Position numbers and translations under genes: made by a program. DNA of 64,000 bases from Oxyruncus cristatus (taxonomy: Eukaryota > Chordata > Aves > Passeriformes > Cotingidae), in assembly GCA_013399855.1 (NCBI GenBank), contig VXAY01005812.1:370394-434393 (forward strand). The letters run 5' to 3'. This document shows, in pieces, positions 27,283 through 40,803 of this stretch. The number at the start of each line of letters is the position of its first letter. Within the stretch, counting starts at the first letter, position 1. The notes below the pieces were generated by a model. The model worked only from the letters and a program-made list of their open reading frames with translations. It made no database searches and was not told the origin of the DNA.

Positions 27283-27560
27283 CACAGAATCACAGAATCA
27301 ATTGGATTGGAAAAGACTTGCAAGACCATGGAGTCCCCCCTGTGCCCATCCCCACCTTGTCCCCCAGCCCAGAGCACTGAGTGCCACGGCCAGGCCTTCC
27401 TTGGACACCTCCAGGGCTGGGGACTCCAAACCTCCCTGGGCAGCCCCTGCCAAGGTTTAACAAATTCCTTCTGATGTTCAACCTGAACAAGTTGATGCCA
27501 TTTCCTCTTGTCTAGTCGCTTGTTACCTGGGAGAAGAGGCCGACCCCCACCTTGCTACAA
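27283..27560 (-). mobile_element. CR1 LINE fragment
   Basis: It starts ATCACAGAATCACAGAATCA and GGATTGGAAAAGACTTGCAA. It continues with the CCACGGCCAGGCCTTCCTTG and GGCAGCCCCTGCCAAGG features of a CR1 subfamily distinct from most other copies in the window. Confidence 0.88.
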
Positions 27561-30500
27561 CTGTGTTGAATTCAAGCCTACACAAAATATGCTGCTGCTC
27601 TTAGATGGCTTTTATAGAAAATTCAGGACTGGCCTGAAAATGACTGCTGGAAAAGAAACCACAGCAAACCCCAGCAGAGCACTTAACCAGCAGGCTGTGC
27701 TTTGTACAGATGGGCAAAAATGCCTTCCCAGCTCTTATGACATGTAGCACCTCCCAGCATATATGTAACTGGACCAAGTAGGTGCAGGTAATGGTAGATG
27801 CCACAGATCTGCTCAGATATCACATCTGAAACCTGCCTGTGGTTTCAGATCTCCTGAAGTGCAGTAGTTTCCTACTGCAGGAAACCCACAGTTTCGACTT
27901 TTTACGTTTTCCTGAATTTTCTTTTGGTTTAATAAAGTTCATTTGAAAAGTAGTTCATGTTTCTCATCATTAATATTAAGCATTTGCAGCCCTCTGAGAT
28001 GCAGTTAGGAAAGTCTGTCAACCAAATGTACCTCTTTCCAGGTGAAGCCAACCCGGTTTGTCCTAATTCCAGATATGGCCACCCTGCAGCACTGTTGGCA
28101 GGAAATGTGGTTGTGACAGAAGGAGCAGGTTAGGAGGCATGTCCTGGTGTAACCTCAGCCTTGCTTGGTTCATCCCTAGAGAGACTCCTTTCATCTCTGT
28201 GTCCTCATGTTTATCCTGAGACAGAATGCTCTTCCATGGCAGACTGAGGGTTACTGAACTTTGTTATAAAAGTGGAATATTGGAATGAAAGGTGGAAGAA
28301 AAGAAAAACTTTAAACCATTCTCTTCCTTCCTTGGTTCCTGCAGCTTGTGTCTGGCACGGACAGGGCCGGGGCTCTGCCAAGCCTGGGTGTCCTGCCCCG
28401 CGCATGCAGGACCATGCCTGTTTTCGCCTGCTGTCAGGAGGGAAGGGGTGTGCCCAGTGCGTGTGGGCAGGGGGGGCAGACTGGGCAGTGCTGCTTTGAA
28501 ACGGGGCCTCTGGACAGAGAGGTGCCCTCTCATCCGAGGATCTGCTCTGCGCAGGTTTTGTGTTACTTCCCCTGCCTCGTGAATGCACTTAGATGTCCTG
28601 TATACATAATTAACCTCTCTGCTGCGCTGGCAGACACTTTTATTGAACAGCCCATCATGACTCCTAAGTATTTTCCTCAGAGGATTGTGCAGGGTCAGAG
28701 GCCAGAGAGCTGGAGGAAACGCACATGAAGCTGAGTGACTCTTGGCAGTTATGGATGCGGCTTCCCTGATTTACAGCCCGCTCTAGGAGCAGGAATGTGC
28801 ATTTGGGTCAAGAGGTGTCTCTGTGGTCAGGATGCCTTGTCATAAATCCAGGATACTGAGCATCAGGATGCTGGTGATGGATCTGTCCTTGTAATGCTCA
28901 TAAAGTGCATGCGGGTGACTGAGCACTCAGATCTCCTGTGTGATGAGGAGATTCTGTCTCCCCCAGCACTGCTGGCTCTGACAGCTGCTGTACCCACCTC
29001 GGCATCGTGTTTTCTGACCTGTCTTTAAAAGGTGTGTGTGTGAAGAGAGAGAGGGGGCAGTGCTAAAAGCTGTGGCATTAACACAGCTCCTGCATTTCCC
29101 ACTTCCACTCGGGATTTTCCAAGCTGCATGGAGTGAATGTGGAGGAGACTGAGTGTTGCCTCTCTGACTTGGAGCTTGTGCAAAACCACAGAGGAGGAAC
29201 ATGCTTCCTGAAAACCGTATGTCACTGGGCACGTGCTGGGTAAACAGCTCTGGGGCTTTTAGGGGTTATCAGTGATTCTGGGGGCATCAGCCCTTGGTCC
29301 TCAGCTGAGGATGCTTCAGGAGTGGCTCACTGGGACTTCTGAGCTGTATTTCTCCTGAAAATCCAAGCTTTTTCCCTGCTGTCACTGCTATGAAATTTAG
29401 GAAATACAGGGCAGGATTTCTTCCGTATAATGCATTCTGTAAATCAAACAGTGCCATTTGAAGCGTTTGAAGGAAGTTTTCAGCAGCCCTTTGAAATGGT
29501 TGCTGAGCTCGGTGGGTGTACCTCACACCTGGGAGTGGCATGAAATCCAGCACGATGGGGTGCCACTGCTTGGGAACCCCCTCTGTCTGACTATGGAGGG
29601 GGAGGGAAGGATGGACACAGGAAAGGTCTGTTTTCAGGGGTTTTCCTTGAAAAAGCCTCAGTGTGTGCACCTCTTGGAAACCTTTTGCTTGAGTGGTAAC
29701 TTTCCTGCTCCAGGATTTTTAGGAGGAGCGGGTGCTTCTCTTGCAGAGATGGATGCTCTCCCTTGTATGCAAGGGCTGGTATCACCACAGTTTGACAGTT
29801 TTCCAGCCTGAGGGCTGAGCTGGCAGAAAGGTGATAATTAGAGACTCATCCCCTTCTCACTTGAGGGGTTGAGTCTCGCTGTGCCCTGTGCCAAGCCGGC
29901 ATTCCTGGGTTGTCACAGACGCGTTTTGTGGGGTTTGGTGTTTGTTACCATTTGCAGCACATCACCAGTGCCTTCAGTCGCTTACCCAGAGAGCTCCTAA
30001 TTGCAGCAGCATTTGAGGAGGGGGAAGTGTTTTAACATAAGCTTACCTAACAACAGCTTAGCACAGCATCACTCACAGGGCTTAATTCATACCCTGATCT
30101 TTGCAAACAGAGAAACCTTTCAGTCTTGGAGGCATCTCTCCCTGCACTGTGCTGTTACCCGAGCTGCTTGCGCGAGCTTATTGTTGCTGTAAAAGCCGAG
30201 TGAAGTTTGGATTTGCCGGTGCCCACTGAGCCAGATTTGTGAAGCATAAATGAGAAAACCTGCCCTGGCCTCCCTTTCCCATAAAAAGCTGCTCAGGTGG
30301 CTTAGTGTGGCAGGCTAATGGGGGAAGGCGGAGGCGGCTGCTGCACCTGCTAATGCTTTGGCTCAGGCTGGTGGCACAGAGGCTGCCGCGAATTCCCCCT
30401 GAGCAGCAAGCTGTTCGTGGCAGGAGTGCCTCGCTCCGAGGAGCGCTCCTGCTACGACAACAAAGAGCTCTTTGATCCTTTCCATTTGGAGAACTTAAAA

Positions 30501-33500
30501 CAAGAAAGCCAAACTACAATAAGACCAAGTTGGGTCATAAAAAGGAGAGCAGGAGCACCAAAGCGCTCTGGAGTGTAATTGTAGAAGCAGCAAATGCTTT
30601 GGCACTTAATTCTGCTTTGGTGTCAGTTCAACATGTTTCACGTTTAAGACTGGAGAGCCTGTCGCCAAATGCTCTGCACAAACAATCTGAGGCTGCTCCC
30701 TGGTAAGCTCAGGGTGCTCCGAGAGCCCCCGGCTCCAGTGTGGCTCTTTCGGCTGTGCTGCTGTCACACACGGGATGGAGTTGGTCCATGGTATAGAAAG
30801 ACTTGAGATACCCTTTACTGGAGGGTGAGCCTTGGGTGGCTGCTGCTGCTCTAACCCTGCTCAATAGAAAGACTGAGACCACTCAAATCTGCTGCCTCGG
30901 CACTGGGCGGTGGCTCGCTGCCACTGGGGCTGCTCCCCAGCTGTTATTCCAGGAGATGGAAGCCAGCACTTTGTGCTGCTCAGGCTGTGCTTGTCTTTCC
31001 TCTGCACAGACCTGGGCAATGTCCCAGACGTGTCCGTGGAAGGTGACATTTAGATCAGGCATTTTATAACTAATTTATGAGAAATTTGGCTAACAGATAC
31101 CACATCTTCCCGTGGGTGGTAGAGGTATGTTTAAACTAAATATGCTCCGAATTATTTATTTGCAAAGAACTGATCTGCAAGGTGTCAGCTCTGTGGAGGC
31201 ATGGCCTCATCATGTGACCAGGCAGCAGCCCCTGGGGGCAACACTGGCAGTTTGGTGGTGGCTTGTCACAGGTGCCAGGAGGTGTTGACCTGCAGGGAGC
31301 CCATGCCCTTCACAGGAGCAGGGTTGTGCCTCTGCTGTGTCTGCTCTGAGTGGGTAGCTGGGGCCGCGAAGCTCTTGTGCCTGCCCTGCGAGGATGTGAG
31401 GGTGCGGGGCTGGGTGTGGGTCCTCTTCCATCCTATGGCCAGGCCACTAGGCCAGACGGCTCCTGTGCAGCTCTGAGGCTTTCAAGAACTTCTTTACTGT
31501 AAAGAATCAGTTCAAAACATGTTTTGAAGGGCGAGTGCTCTGCAAGGTGCATTCTTGCCAGCACGATATGTATGAAATGCATCTTGGCAGCAGCTTCTGG
31601 CTGACATCAGTGATGGAGGGTGCAGCACTGGATCATTTGCACTGGGAGCTCCTGGGGAAGGGTGAGCCCGTGGCTGGAGCAGGGAGTGATGCTTGGCCAA
31701 ACCTGTCTCTTCCACCCCCTTCTCTTTGGAGGAGTGAGGGGATGGCTGACAGACCCAAGGAGTGATTTGCTATGGCTTAAATAGGGACATGATTAAATTT
31801 TAAGTGATGGGCAACCCTGACGATTAAAAAGTATTGAAAACCCTTATAAATTGATTTTTCCGCTAACAGATTGCTGTGGGTCCAGCTCTTCCTGGTGTAG
31901 GTAGTATGTGCAAATGATTTATTCTATTGGGGATTATAACAGATCCTGTGAAATTATCTTTTAAGTGTTTGAAAATCATTTGTCTGTCTGTGGCGTGTCT
32001 TAGCACATACTGGAATGCTCTGTTTGGGGAAGTGAGGTCCTTATCCTGATTTATCTCGAGGTGCTTGTAAATGTTACTGCAATTTCATGTTATCAAATCA
32101 TTTAGCTCTTCCTTTTCCAGAATGAAGTTATTTTATCTCATGCACCTTGTTTACTTCAAATTAGCCCTGAGGTTGGCCTGAAGTTGCACGTTGTTATTCC
32201 TCCACCTCCTGTCTCTGTCTTAGGCTCTGTCGGCAAATTTGAAGGTATAAGTGAATACTTTTCTGTTATCAATAGAATAAGTTTCCCCTCCTACATATGT
32301 TTTCTTTTCATTCCAGTCTTCATTTTCCGTGAGAAACTGACGTTGAAGTACAAGCAGAAACCTCCCAAATTGCATGAAAAAGCCTTAATTCTCCTAGCAA
32401 CAAGGTCAGGGGCTCAAGTCCAGTCCCTTTCCATGAGCATGGGGGGAACAGCCCTTCCAATTACCTGCTCCCCCTGTGGCATGGATCCGGTCGGTTCACC
32501 AGCACCTGGGTTTGGGTGGATTTGAATCTCAGCCACGGTATTGTTTAAAAATTCTCCACTCATTGGGGAAGGGTTTGTAGAGGGCTGAGCCCTGAGAAAC
32601 CTGGGGCTGGTTTTATGGCTTCCCATTGAAACCTGTGGAACCCTGTGGTGTTGACTGATTTCCCCCTTTCCCTCTCATGTGGCTTTGATCAAACCCAAGA
32701 CTCAGAGAATGACCCCCCCAGGAACTGGAACCACTGAGCTTTGCCCAGTTCTGCTGTTCATTAAAGTGTTTGTGAGCTTCCAGTTGTGGATGGTAAAATG
32801 AGGACCTTTGTGCCTGTCTGGGATGGAGACTGCTGCTCCTATGGCAGAGCCCCTGTACAGGCCCTGGATTAGCATATCTGTTGCAAAAGTTGCCAGAATT
32901 TCCTTTGCTCTCTTAATGAAACCTACCCTGGTAATGAAACCCTTTAGGCAGGATGTGCATTACTGACTTTAGGGCACACGTCGCATGTTGTGGCATGGAT
33001 GGAATTGAAGCTCTGCTAAAGGCATTAAGTCATGGAGCAATGGCTGGTCCTGGGGGCTGCTGATGACCAGCCATCCTCTGTTGCTGCCTGTGTGACTCCA
33101 GCCTGGGTCATTGTGCCCAATGGTTCCCATCGTGCAGCTCTGTTTGCAGCTCATGCACAGTTATTTGGGGATCAGGGGTGCAGGGAAGCCTGAGCAGCAT
33201 GGTCCCATGTCCCATGGTCCCCTGCCCTTCCCACAAACTGCACCAAACTCCCCTGCGATTGTGCAGGACTCTTTAGGAAGGCTTCTCTGGAAGAGCAGGC
33301 TGACCTGTCCTTGGGGAAGGGATGCAGGGCTCAGCTTTGTGCCCAGAGGAGCCCCTGAGCAGAGCCTGAGACCAGCCATCATTCGGGGGCTGAGCTGGTC
33401 ATGCTGCTATGGCTTTTCTATGTCCCCCAGGGGTGGGACAAGTGAAATGGCTGAAGACTGAGAGGGTCTGATACAGTTTGGGTGGGGAGATTTTAATAGT

Positions 33501-33594
33501 AGCATACGTATGCCTGCATTACTGAAAAACTTTGGATTACTGAAAAAAACTTGATTTGGACAATACTCTTGGGCACAGGGTGTGACTCTTGGGA

Positions 33595-33672
33595 TGTCCT
33601 GTGCAGGGCCAGGAGTTGGACTTGATCCTTGTGTGTCCCTTCCAGCTCGGCATGTTCTGTGATCCTGTGACC
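33595..33672 (+). mobile_element. CR1 LINE 3' end, short
   Basis: It reads TGCAGGGCCAGGAGTTGGAC, GTGTCCCTTCCAGCTC and TTCTGTGATCCTGTGA, the sense 3' terminus of the same type as at 24130 and 58285. Confidence 0.85.
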
Positions 33673-35279
33673 AGTGGGGAGCTGATTTGGGCTAATATGA
33701 TGGAAATCCTCCTTTGGCTTTGCTGAGCATTAGGTGAAGTCCTGTATGATGATCCATATCACAGTTAGCTGTATCTACTCCCTGATGTCTTTTCATGTAT
33801 AAACCAAAGTGCTGGTGCACATGACAACATGTGAAATTCTAGGTGCAGCACGAGTAACTCAGCAGTTAAAGGGCAAAATATGTTTTCTGACAGAAGGTTA
33901 TGGGTGAGAAGAATTTCCTCTGTGCTGGAGGACTTGAAGATGCTGTTGTGTGATGCTGTGATTCCCTCCAGTGCTGCGTATGCTGTGTAAGTGAGAGTTC
34001 CAAATGCAGAGATCCATTCTGCTGCATTCAAAGCCCAGTTCTGGGTCTATTAGTCTTGATCTTCAAGCTGAGCTGAGCCCAGTTTGCCAAAATCTCCCGT
34101 CAGTGGCTCTGTGGGGAAAGGAGTCCCAGCTGTGGGGTGGCTGGGGAGCAGCAGTGATGCTCAGATGCTCGGTGCTAATCCTGTCTCTCTCTGTGAGGGG
34201 GAAAGTGCTGTAGGGACGTGGCTTCCTAAACCAACTCCTGGAGTTTTGGGCGGCGGCTTTCAGTCTGAGATTGAAACGTTGGGAAAGAGGAGGGATCATG
34301 TCCCCTGTGCAACAAGAAATGAAACCCTCTCCAAACAGAAACCTACCTTGTGACACAAGAGGTGTAAATCAGGTACTGGCATGTCCCGCTCTCTGGCAGT
34401 GGAGCTGGGCTGGGTCTGGTGGCTGACCACCCAGTCCTCCAGCCACAGTCACATTAGGGTGCCAGTGGGATGCCATCTCATCTGGGAACCATTCCAGTGT
34501 GGGAACAGCCCCTTCCCCTGCTGGTGTTGCTCTGGGTTGTGAGTCAGAGCCAAGCCTGGGGTGTGCAAAGCATCTCCAAAATAACCACTGACTTAAGGGC
34601 TATCCCGGGTCCCAAGAGCTGGAGCGGGGTTGGGGACGTCAGTGCGTCTGGCACCCCTCTGGCTCACCCCTGGAGCACCACGGGTGGTCCATCTGCCTCG
34701 TGTCAGCCTGGGATGTGGTGGGAGAGAGTTTTCAAAGTGACACGAAGCCTTAGACTAAGGCTTGTAATGATTTTAGTGGGATTTGGGTAGTTATGGGTGC
34801 AAGCCCATGAGGTATGTCTGAAAACATACCAGAAGTAAGTGGTGGAAAGGGAAATGCTGTTGTTTGGGCCATAAGATATTCTGGGGTTTGTTTTTTGCTG
34901 TTTGTGACGTTTCCCTGGCATGAGTTCAATTCATCCCCTTTCCCTAATGAGATAAAACAAAGCTACATATCTTGCTTTCCTTGCAGGTGAAGAAGCTGGA
35001 CTGAATAAACTTAACTGTTGCCTTTGAAAAATCTTTCTCTCCTTGGATAAGAGCATTTAAAACAAAAGAAATGATGACCTCATGCTTTCATGCTTCAAAA
35101 AAACCCCCAAACCCATTTCTATTTCAGCTGATGCTTGTTACAGCTCCTATTAACAATGTTTGAACCAAAAAAGAGGTCCAGATGTGATGATTTTATTTAT
35201 GCCAAATTGGGTTTTGGTCACTGAGCTTGCATTTGGATAACGAATTTTTTCTTTTCTTTTTTTTTTTTTCCTTTTCCAG

Positions 35280-35546
35280 CCAGATGGCACCAGTAAGGAG
35301 TGTGTTTTCATTGAAAAAGTCCTAGAAAACAACTACACGGCGCTGATGTCTGCAAAATATTCAGGCTGGTATGTTGGATTCACCAAAAAAGGGAGGCCAC
35401 GGAAAGGGCCCAAGACCCGGGAAAACCAGCAAGATGTACATTTTATGAAGAGGTACCCAAAGGGGCAAGTGGAGATACAGAAACCTTTCAAGTACACAAC
35501 AGTCACCAAGAGGACTAAGAGAATACGACCCACCAACCCCAGTTAA
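35280..35546 (+). CDS. FGF18: FGF18 terminal coding exon with stop codon
   Basis: This exon encodes the last 88 residues of FGF18 and the TAA stop at 35544-35546. It starts directly after a long pyrimidine tract and CAG (35277-35279), in phase 0 with the end of the previous exon. The protein begins [10 protein letters not shown], contains the Asn-Tyr-Thr glycosylation motif at 35331-35339 (Asn137 in human numbering) and the Cys that would be Cys127. It continues through the strongly conserved [20 protein letters not shown] core and a basic heparin-binding segment ([12 protein letters not shown]), and ends with a basic tail rich in Lys and Arg. Compared with the human protein as I remember it, changes fall in the stretch after RYPKGQ (here VEIQ) and in the last dozen residues. 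The exon is intact, with no frameshift. A six-frame view shows only an internal Met at 35346, but this is an internal methionine and not the start. Confidence 0.97.
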   Translation, partial: PDGTSKECVFIEKVLENNYTALMSAKYSGWYVGFTKKGRPRKGPKTRENQQDVHFMKRYPKGQVEIQKPFKYTTVTKRTKRIRPTNPS

Positions 35547-35666
35547 AAATAGACAAAAACAGTGTCACAATAAGAAACCACAAAAAGAAAAAAAACTGCA
35601 CCAGAGGAATATTTTTACATTAAAAATAAGGAAGAAGCTCTATTTTTGTACATTGTGTTTAAAAAA

Positions 35667-35691
35667 AATAAAAATAAAAAAAATTAATAAA
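35667..35691 (+). terminator. Proximal poly(A) signal cluster of FGF18
   Basis: Three AATAAA hexamers lie at 35667, 35673 and 35686, about 120-140 bases past the stop codon. The tract is A-rich, so some matches may be fortuitous. Confidence 0.5.
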
Positions 35692-36280
35692 AGACTAGAT
35701 GGCAAACGCTGGGGAAAGCTGTTCGGGATTTATTGTGACTTGAAAAACGAAATGAACTGCTCTATTTAAATTGACTTCTTGTTGTTGATGACACACAGGT
35801 GCTTATTTCGCTTTTTGGAAAGGACAACTTTTCAAGCATATCCCCAGAGGGAAAAAAAAAAAAAGTAATTATTAAAAATAAATAAATAAAACCAAAGAAA
35901 ACCAAAGTTCTTTCCCAAAGTTACTGAGACCCTGCCCCGAAAAGTGCCGGTTTTGCAGTAATCTATTTATTGTCCGCTGCCCACTGGCCCAAGACAAGAT
36001 GGTGTGTGCTGCAGTGAGTGAGTTTCTGTGGAGTTCTCGACGCATGGATCTTCTGTAACCTTCCTGACGACATAAGGTGTCACGGCTCCGTGATCCTGCA
36101 TTTGCTCAGTTCTGGAGAATGCTGCTAAATACATTCAAGTGACTACAAGATGACCTAGTACACCAATGATAAGGGAATATTTTAAAACCAGCTATATTAT
36201 ATATATTATATATATATAAGCTATTTATTTCACCTCTCTGTATATTGCAGTTCCATGAACCAAGTATTACTGCCTCAACA

Positions 36281-36286
36281 ATTAAA
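36281..36286 (+). terminator. Distal poly(A) signal ATTAAA of FGF18
   Basis: ATTAAA, the commonest variant signal, sits at the end of the conserved-looking UTR block. T-rich and GT-containing sequence follows at 36310-36330, as expected downstream of a cleavage site. Confidence 0.6.
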
Positions 36287-37887
36287 AAGAATTATTTAAA
36301 ACACATGTACATATTTTTGCTGTTCACACTTCTTTCCCCTCCCTGAGCAGTGGTTGTTTTAATGTGTATTTATCTTCTGTGTGAGGGCAGCAGGATATGT
36401 TCAGGGTAGTTTCCCCACTATAAACTTCATTGCTAATTCTGTACTTCCTCCTGTTCCTTAATACCATCTTCCTCCCTGGCTGTTCTCACAAGGAAGAGGT
36501 CTTGCAGGGGGTGAAGGTGGGCTGAGTATGGTGGGATCCTCACTGGTGTTTTTCAAGAGCAAAACTTACATTTGACACTTTTCAGTCCAACAAACATTTC
36601 CTAATGTTTGGCCAAGCAGAAGGTAAACTGGAAAATGAGCGTCTGACTCCATTAACACGTGTGGCTCGTTTCCTTCACTAGAGGTTTTAGAGGGGCTGTT
36701 GGTTTCAACTGTTGAATTCAATATTGTGCCTTTTAAAACTTGCCCTCAGCTGGACAAATCCTTCCCCCTGGTTCTCCCAGCCCATCGAGTGACTTGCTTC
36801 CCTGGTCAGTCCAGCCAGCTTTTCTCCTGGGAGTTCTGCATAGGATTTGGGTGATGTAAAGTGACCCATAAACAGAAAGTGGAGAAAAAAAGTGAGCTGA
36901 AATAACGGACCTCAGATTTTAGCTGAAATGGCAGCTGGACCCAAGTGAAGTTTTAAGGAGGAGCTCACTTGGCTTTTCCCTTCTCTCTGTGTGCAGACAT
37001 TGCTGCACTCTCTGGCTACAGCCAGCGCTGGAAATGCTCAAAGCCACTAAGAAAGCTTTTTCTTGTTAATCACAAGAATTACTCTCCCCAGAACAAGCTT
37101 TCTCAAGATAACTTTGAGAGCTGCAGCCAAATCCTGCAGATCAAAGCTGTTTGGGAGATGGTGCAGATACATGTGCAAGCTAGAGGATGCTTATCTGAAC
37201 CAATCTCCAAACCTCCAAGCCTGGAATAAAATGAGCAGTGCTAAGCAGAGTTACTCCATGCTGCTCCAGGAGAAGCTGGGCAGCTGTACAGGTGATACCC
37301 TCACCCCAGCAAAGCACAGGAGTCACTGGAGCAGCCCCTCTCCCAGTAGATATGATGGGAGCTGCTGTCCTGGTGCACTTGGAGACAAGCACAGAAGTGG
37401 AACCCCGTGGCATGGTGGTGGAATTGGTTGGTGGGGGCTGGAAGGCTTTGCCAGCTTTGTCTTCAGATTGATTCATGTGGGAAAGATTTGGGAAAAGTTC
37501 AGAGGAGTGCTGGGGTGGAGGACTGGGAGTGGCTGTAGATTTGCTGTGTTAGTACCTCCAAGAAGAGAAACCCAGTTGATTTCCGGAGTGAGAACGGATT
37601 TATGAGTCCTTTTTTTATCCACCGTGGCCCTGATGGGAAATTTGAAGGGGTGGAGGCAGTACATGCTGGAGAAGTCTCAGCAGAAGGGATCTTCTCTGAG
37701 GCTGAGAGCAACCAGGGAGGATCTGCTCCCTGTCCCACAGTGCCCACTGAGTTTGGAGGTTGGCACGTGGGACTGAGGGCACACAATTGGTAACTGGGGC
37801 CTCTGGCACTTGTGTCATTGGTTGACAAGAATACTTCCTGGACAGCAGTGAGACAGGTTCCTCAGGCTGTGAAAAGGCAGTGTGGTG

Positions 37888-37933
37888 AGGAGATGTGATG
37901 GATCTGGACTAGGAGATGTGATGGATCGGGATT
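37888..37933. repeat. 23-base tandem duplication
   Basis: AGGAGATGTGATGGATCTGG (plus ACT) is repeated at once with two substitutions. Confidence 0.85.
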
Positions 37934-38339
37934 AGGTGCTGTCAGAGGGATTTGTTGGCTGATAATGGTGTGCGTTAAGTATTTGTGTTGAACATCTGCT
38001 CTTCAGGCTTTATTAACAACAGGAGGAGGGCAAAGATGAGAAGAATTCACATCAGGTTCCCTTCAGAGCACCTTCACGTTGGACAAAAGGGTGCTCTGGG
38101 GAGAAGACATTCAAGAAATGAACAGAAACGGGGGAAATCAATCCTTTGCCCAGCAATGAATGCCACCAGGCACGTGGTGTTCCTGCACCTGGGTGTTGCA
38201 CTGTGCTTAGGCCAGGGGTTGTAAGTGGTCGTCAACCACGGGACAGGTCCCTCTGCCCACCTCCAGACTAGAGAAGCTTGTCTGTGGTGTTTAGCCCGAT
38301 TTTTTCCTTCCAGAAGGTCTTCAGTCTCCCTGAATGTGA

Positions 38340-38565
38340 GCTGAGATTTCCCATGTAGGCTATTACATTTGATTTACTTTATAATTGAAAATTGTTAATA
38401 AGTATTTAATTACTATTGTGAAAATAACCTCAAGAGTGAGCGGTATAACACTAGGTGATTGCTGGAAGCAACTGATGGCAATAACGTGTGTGGAGCTCTG
38501 AGTGAGCACACTTTAACAGGTACACTAATTAATTAGGTTTAATAAAAGCATATTGTGGCTACTGT
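38340..38565. other. AT-rich unique block, candidate conserved non-coding element
   Basis: It has repeat-free sequence with several ATTA/TAAT cores, including ACTAATTAATTAGG near 38523, about 2 kb past the FGF18 transcript end. Conservation is inferred from texture only. Confidence 0.22.
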
Positions 38566-40801
38566 CTCAGAAATACTGCTGGATTTGTCACAATATCACA
38601 ATAGCTGAGGTCAGACAGTGGCTTGGTCTGATAACACTGTGGCTGGCTTTGTCAGTGCAGGGCATCCTAAAATGTGTGTCCTGCCCAGGAGGGAAACTGG
38701 GGGTCCAAGAAAGTTTTTCGAGCATGTTGCCCAAACCAGGCTGCTGTTTGGTCAGACCTTCTGCGTGGTGGGTCTCTCGTGCTGTCCCTGCATTGGTGAA
38801 GGGTCAGTGGCCAAAGCTCAGCTAGGCTCAGTGTCCGGTCCTAGTAGGGCAAACCCTTCACCCTGATGGTGGTGTGCCCTGCCTGCGGCTTACCAAGACA
38901 AAGAGTGTCCTGGTCCCTGTGGAAGGTGTCTGCCAGCTCCCTGCCAACCGTACTTGGACCGCAGAGCTGTGAGCAGGTGGGAGCAGTTGACCAAGTTGCC
39001 ATCCCTGCAGCTGGATTCCCCAGGCTGGTGTGGTCTTTCCTGCTCGACAGCTGAGTTGTGTTGTTCTGCCTCTGTCTTGTTGATGCAATTGCAGGTGCCA
39101 CTGCAGGGTCTGTGCTGCAAGGCCAGGCAGTTGCTGCATCTGGTGTGCCCTGATGGAGCCTGGTCTGCCCTCTCAGCAAACAGCTGGCTTTTGGCAGCAC
39201 AGCCTTTGGGAGCACAAGCGCGTGGAATTTGTGTTCATTTTCCTGTGCTCTCACTGCAGTCTTCAGCTCAGGATCATCCCAATGGTGCTGGTTCACAGAC
39301 TGACAGCTCGGATGACCTTTCTGCAGATGTGAAGCAGTGGGGCACCCTCTTCCAGGAGCATGTTTGCAGTTTTAGCTCTGCCCTTCTGCAAGCAGAGGGT
39401 CATTGCACCTGCCCAAACGTGTAGTCTATCTCTGCAGGGGGGTTGATGCCTTCAGCCCTCTTACATACAGCAGGTGTGATATCTATGCAGTTAATAACAT
39501 CTTCTGGGAGCATGGCTGATACACGTCTCCGGTAAATGCCATAAGGGGAGTCAAGGTGAGAACAAAGCAATCAAGTCAAAAATAGTCTGGGGAAGGGATG
39601 CTGCTCTAGTGCTTCAGTGACAAGAAGTCACAGTTTCTATGTCCCTGGCTTCTGGAGTTAAGGCCATAGTCTACATGAGCTGGATGCCCTGGTGCCTGTG
39701 AACCCCGTGTGTCTGTAGGTGTGTGCTGGAGTGGAGCAGAGCTTGGGGAGGATCCTGGAAAGCACCGTGAGGCCTGAGCTCAGCTCACCCCTGCCTGCTG
39801 CGTTGCCTCCAACCACCTTGGTCTTTGCAGTAGCGTATTTCCCTGGGCTCGTGGAGACACGGCATGGTGGAAGCTGGGTCTGGTTTAAGCAAACACTCAG
39901 CCTACACCAGCCTTGGAGCAAGGTTTGACCGGCACTTGTGTAGCCCTATGGGGTGGTGTTCTGCCCCATGGATATCCGTCAGCTTTCCTTGATTCTCTGA
40001 GCAATTTGGTGTCGCTGTACACAAAAGCAGTGGAATGAGATTTCAGCCAGGACTTTAGACTCCAGCTGGAGAAGATGGTCTTTGCCTTGTCTAGGAGAGT
40101 TTGTCCACCAAGGAAGATCTGACTGACCAATAGGAGTCAACTCTAGGTGGGACAGAAAACACGTGTGACTTGGGCTCCAACAGCCTGCTGTATTACCATG
40201 CCTACCTTCGAAAAATAAGGCTGGAATATGTGAAAGTGTGTGTGTGTGAGAGTGTAGCAGTGGTTGTTCTTTTCTAGGGCACTGGATTACTGTACAGTGC
40301 AAGTAGCTGCGGGTGCAGGAGGAAGAGAAGCTGTTGTGTGGCTGTGCATACCCCCTGGAACAGCCCAGAGCCCCACTCGGTCCCGCTTGTCCGCCAGAGT
40401 AGAAAGGAACACACAAAACACGGGGTGTCCCCCAGCAGAACAGCTTTTAGCTGCTGTCCACTCTCAGGGCATTAAACACCGTGGTTTGTGTCCGCTGCAG
40501 GGGAAAGCAGGTATATTCCTATGCATAATTTCCTGGTGGTGTGCCAAAGGGTGGAAGTTTATGCTTAAGATTCACAACAGCTGTTTAAAGTGCCTATGTC
40601 TCGTGCCAGCCATACCACCTGAATGGCCAAGGGATATATATAAAACTTCAATTATTTTTTGAATGTTTGTTGTTATTCATTTGGAGACGGATGAGAGGAG
40701 ATTCCTCACAAATGATGTAACCTATGTAGAGTCTGTTATTTCCAACAGTGTGAGCTGAAAAATTAGGGAGGAAAAATCAGGTCAAACCAAAACTTTTCTT
40801 T

Positions 40802-40803
<2 letters not shown>

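Larger units (their letters stand above)
17004..35279 (+). other. Last intron of FGF18 (18.3 kb)
   Basis: It is bounded by GTAAGTG at 17004 and a T/C-rich tract ending CAG at 35279. It holds CR1 fragments at 20070, 24130, 27283 and 33595, a 35-base tandem duplication at 25531 and an AATAAA with poly(A) at 25807. I see no nested gene. Remaining stretches, including 17.0-20.0, 20.5-24.1, 27.6-33.5 and 33.7-35.2 kb, show nothing I can name. Confidence 0.85.
35547..36310 (+). other. FGF18: FGF18 3' untranslated region
   Basis: The stretch after the stop codon is AT-rich, lacks repeats and carries three sets of polyadenylation signals: AATAAA at 35667, 35673 and 35686; AATAAA at 35877, 35881 and 35885; and the ATTAAA variant at 36281-36286. 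The TA-rich tract near 36190-36220 and the segment leading to ATTAAA resemble the distal 3'UTR of mammalian FGF18 as I recall it, so I place the main transcript end shortly after 36300. The exact cleavage site is inferred. Use of the early signals would give a UTR of only about 160 bases. Confidence 0.75.
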
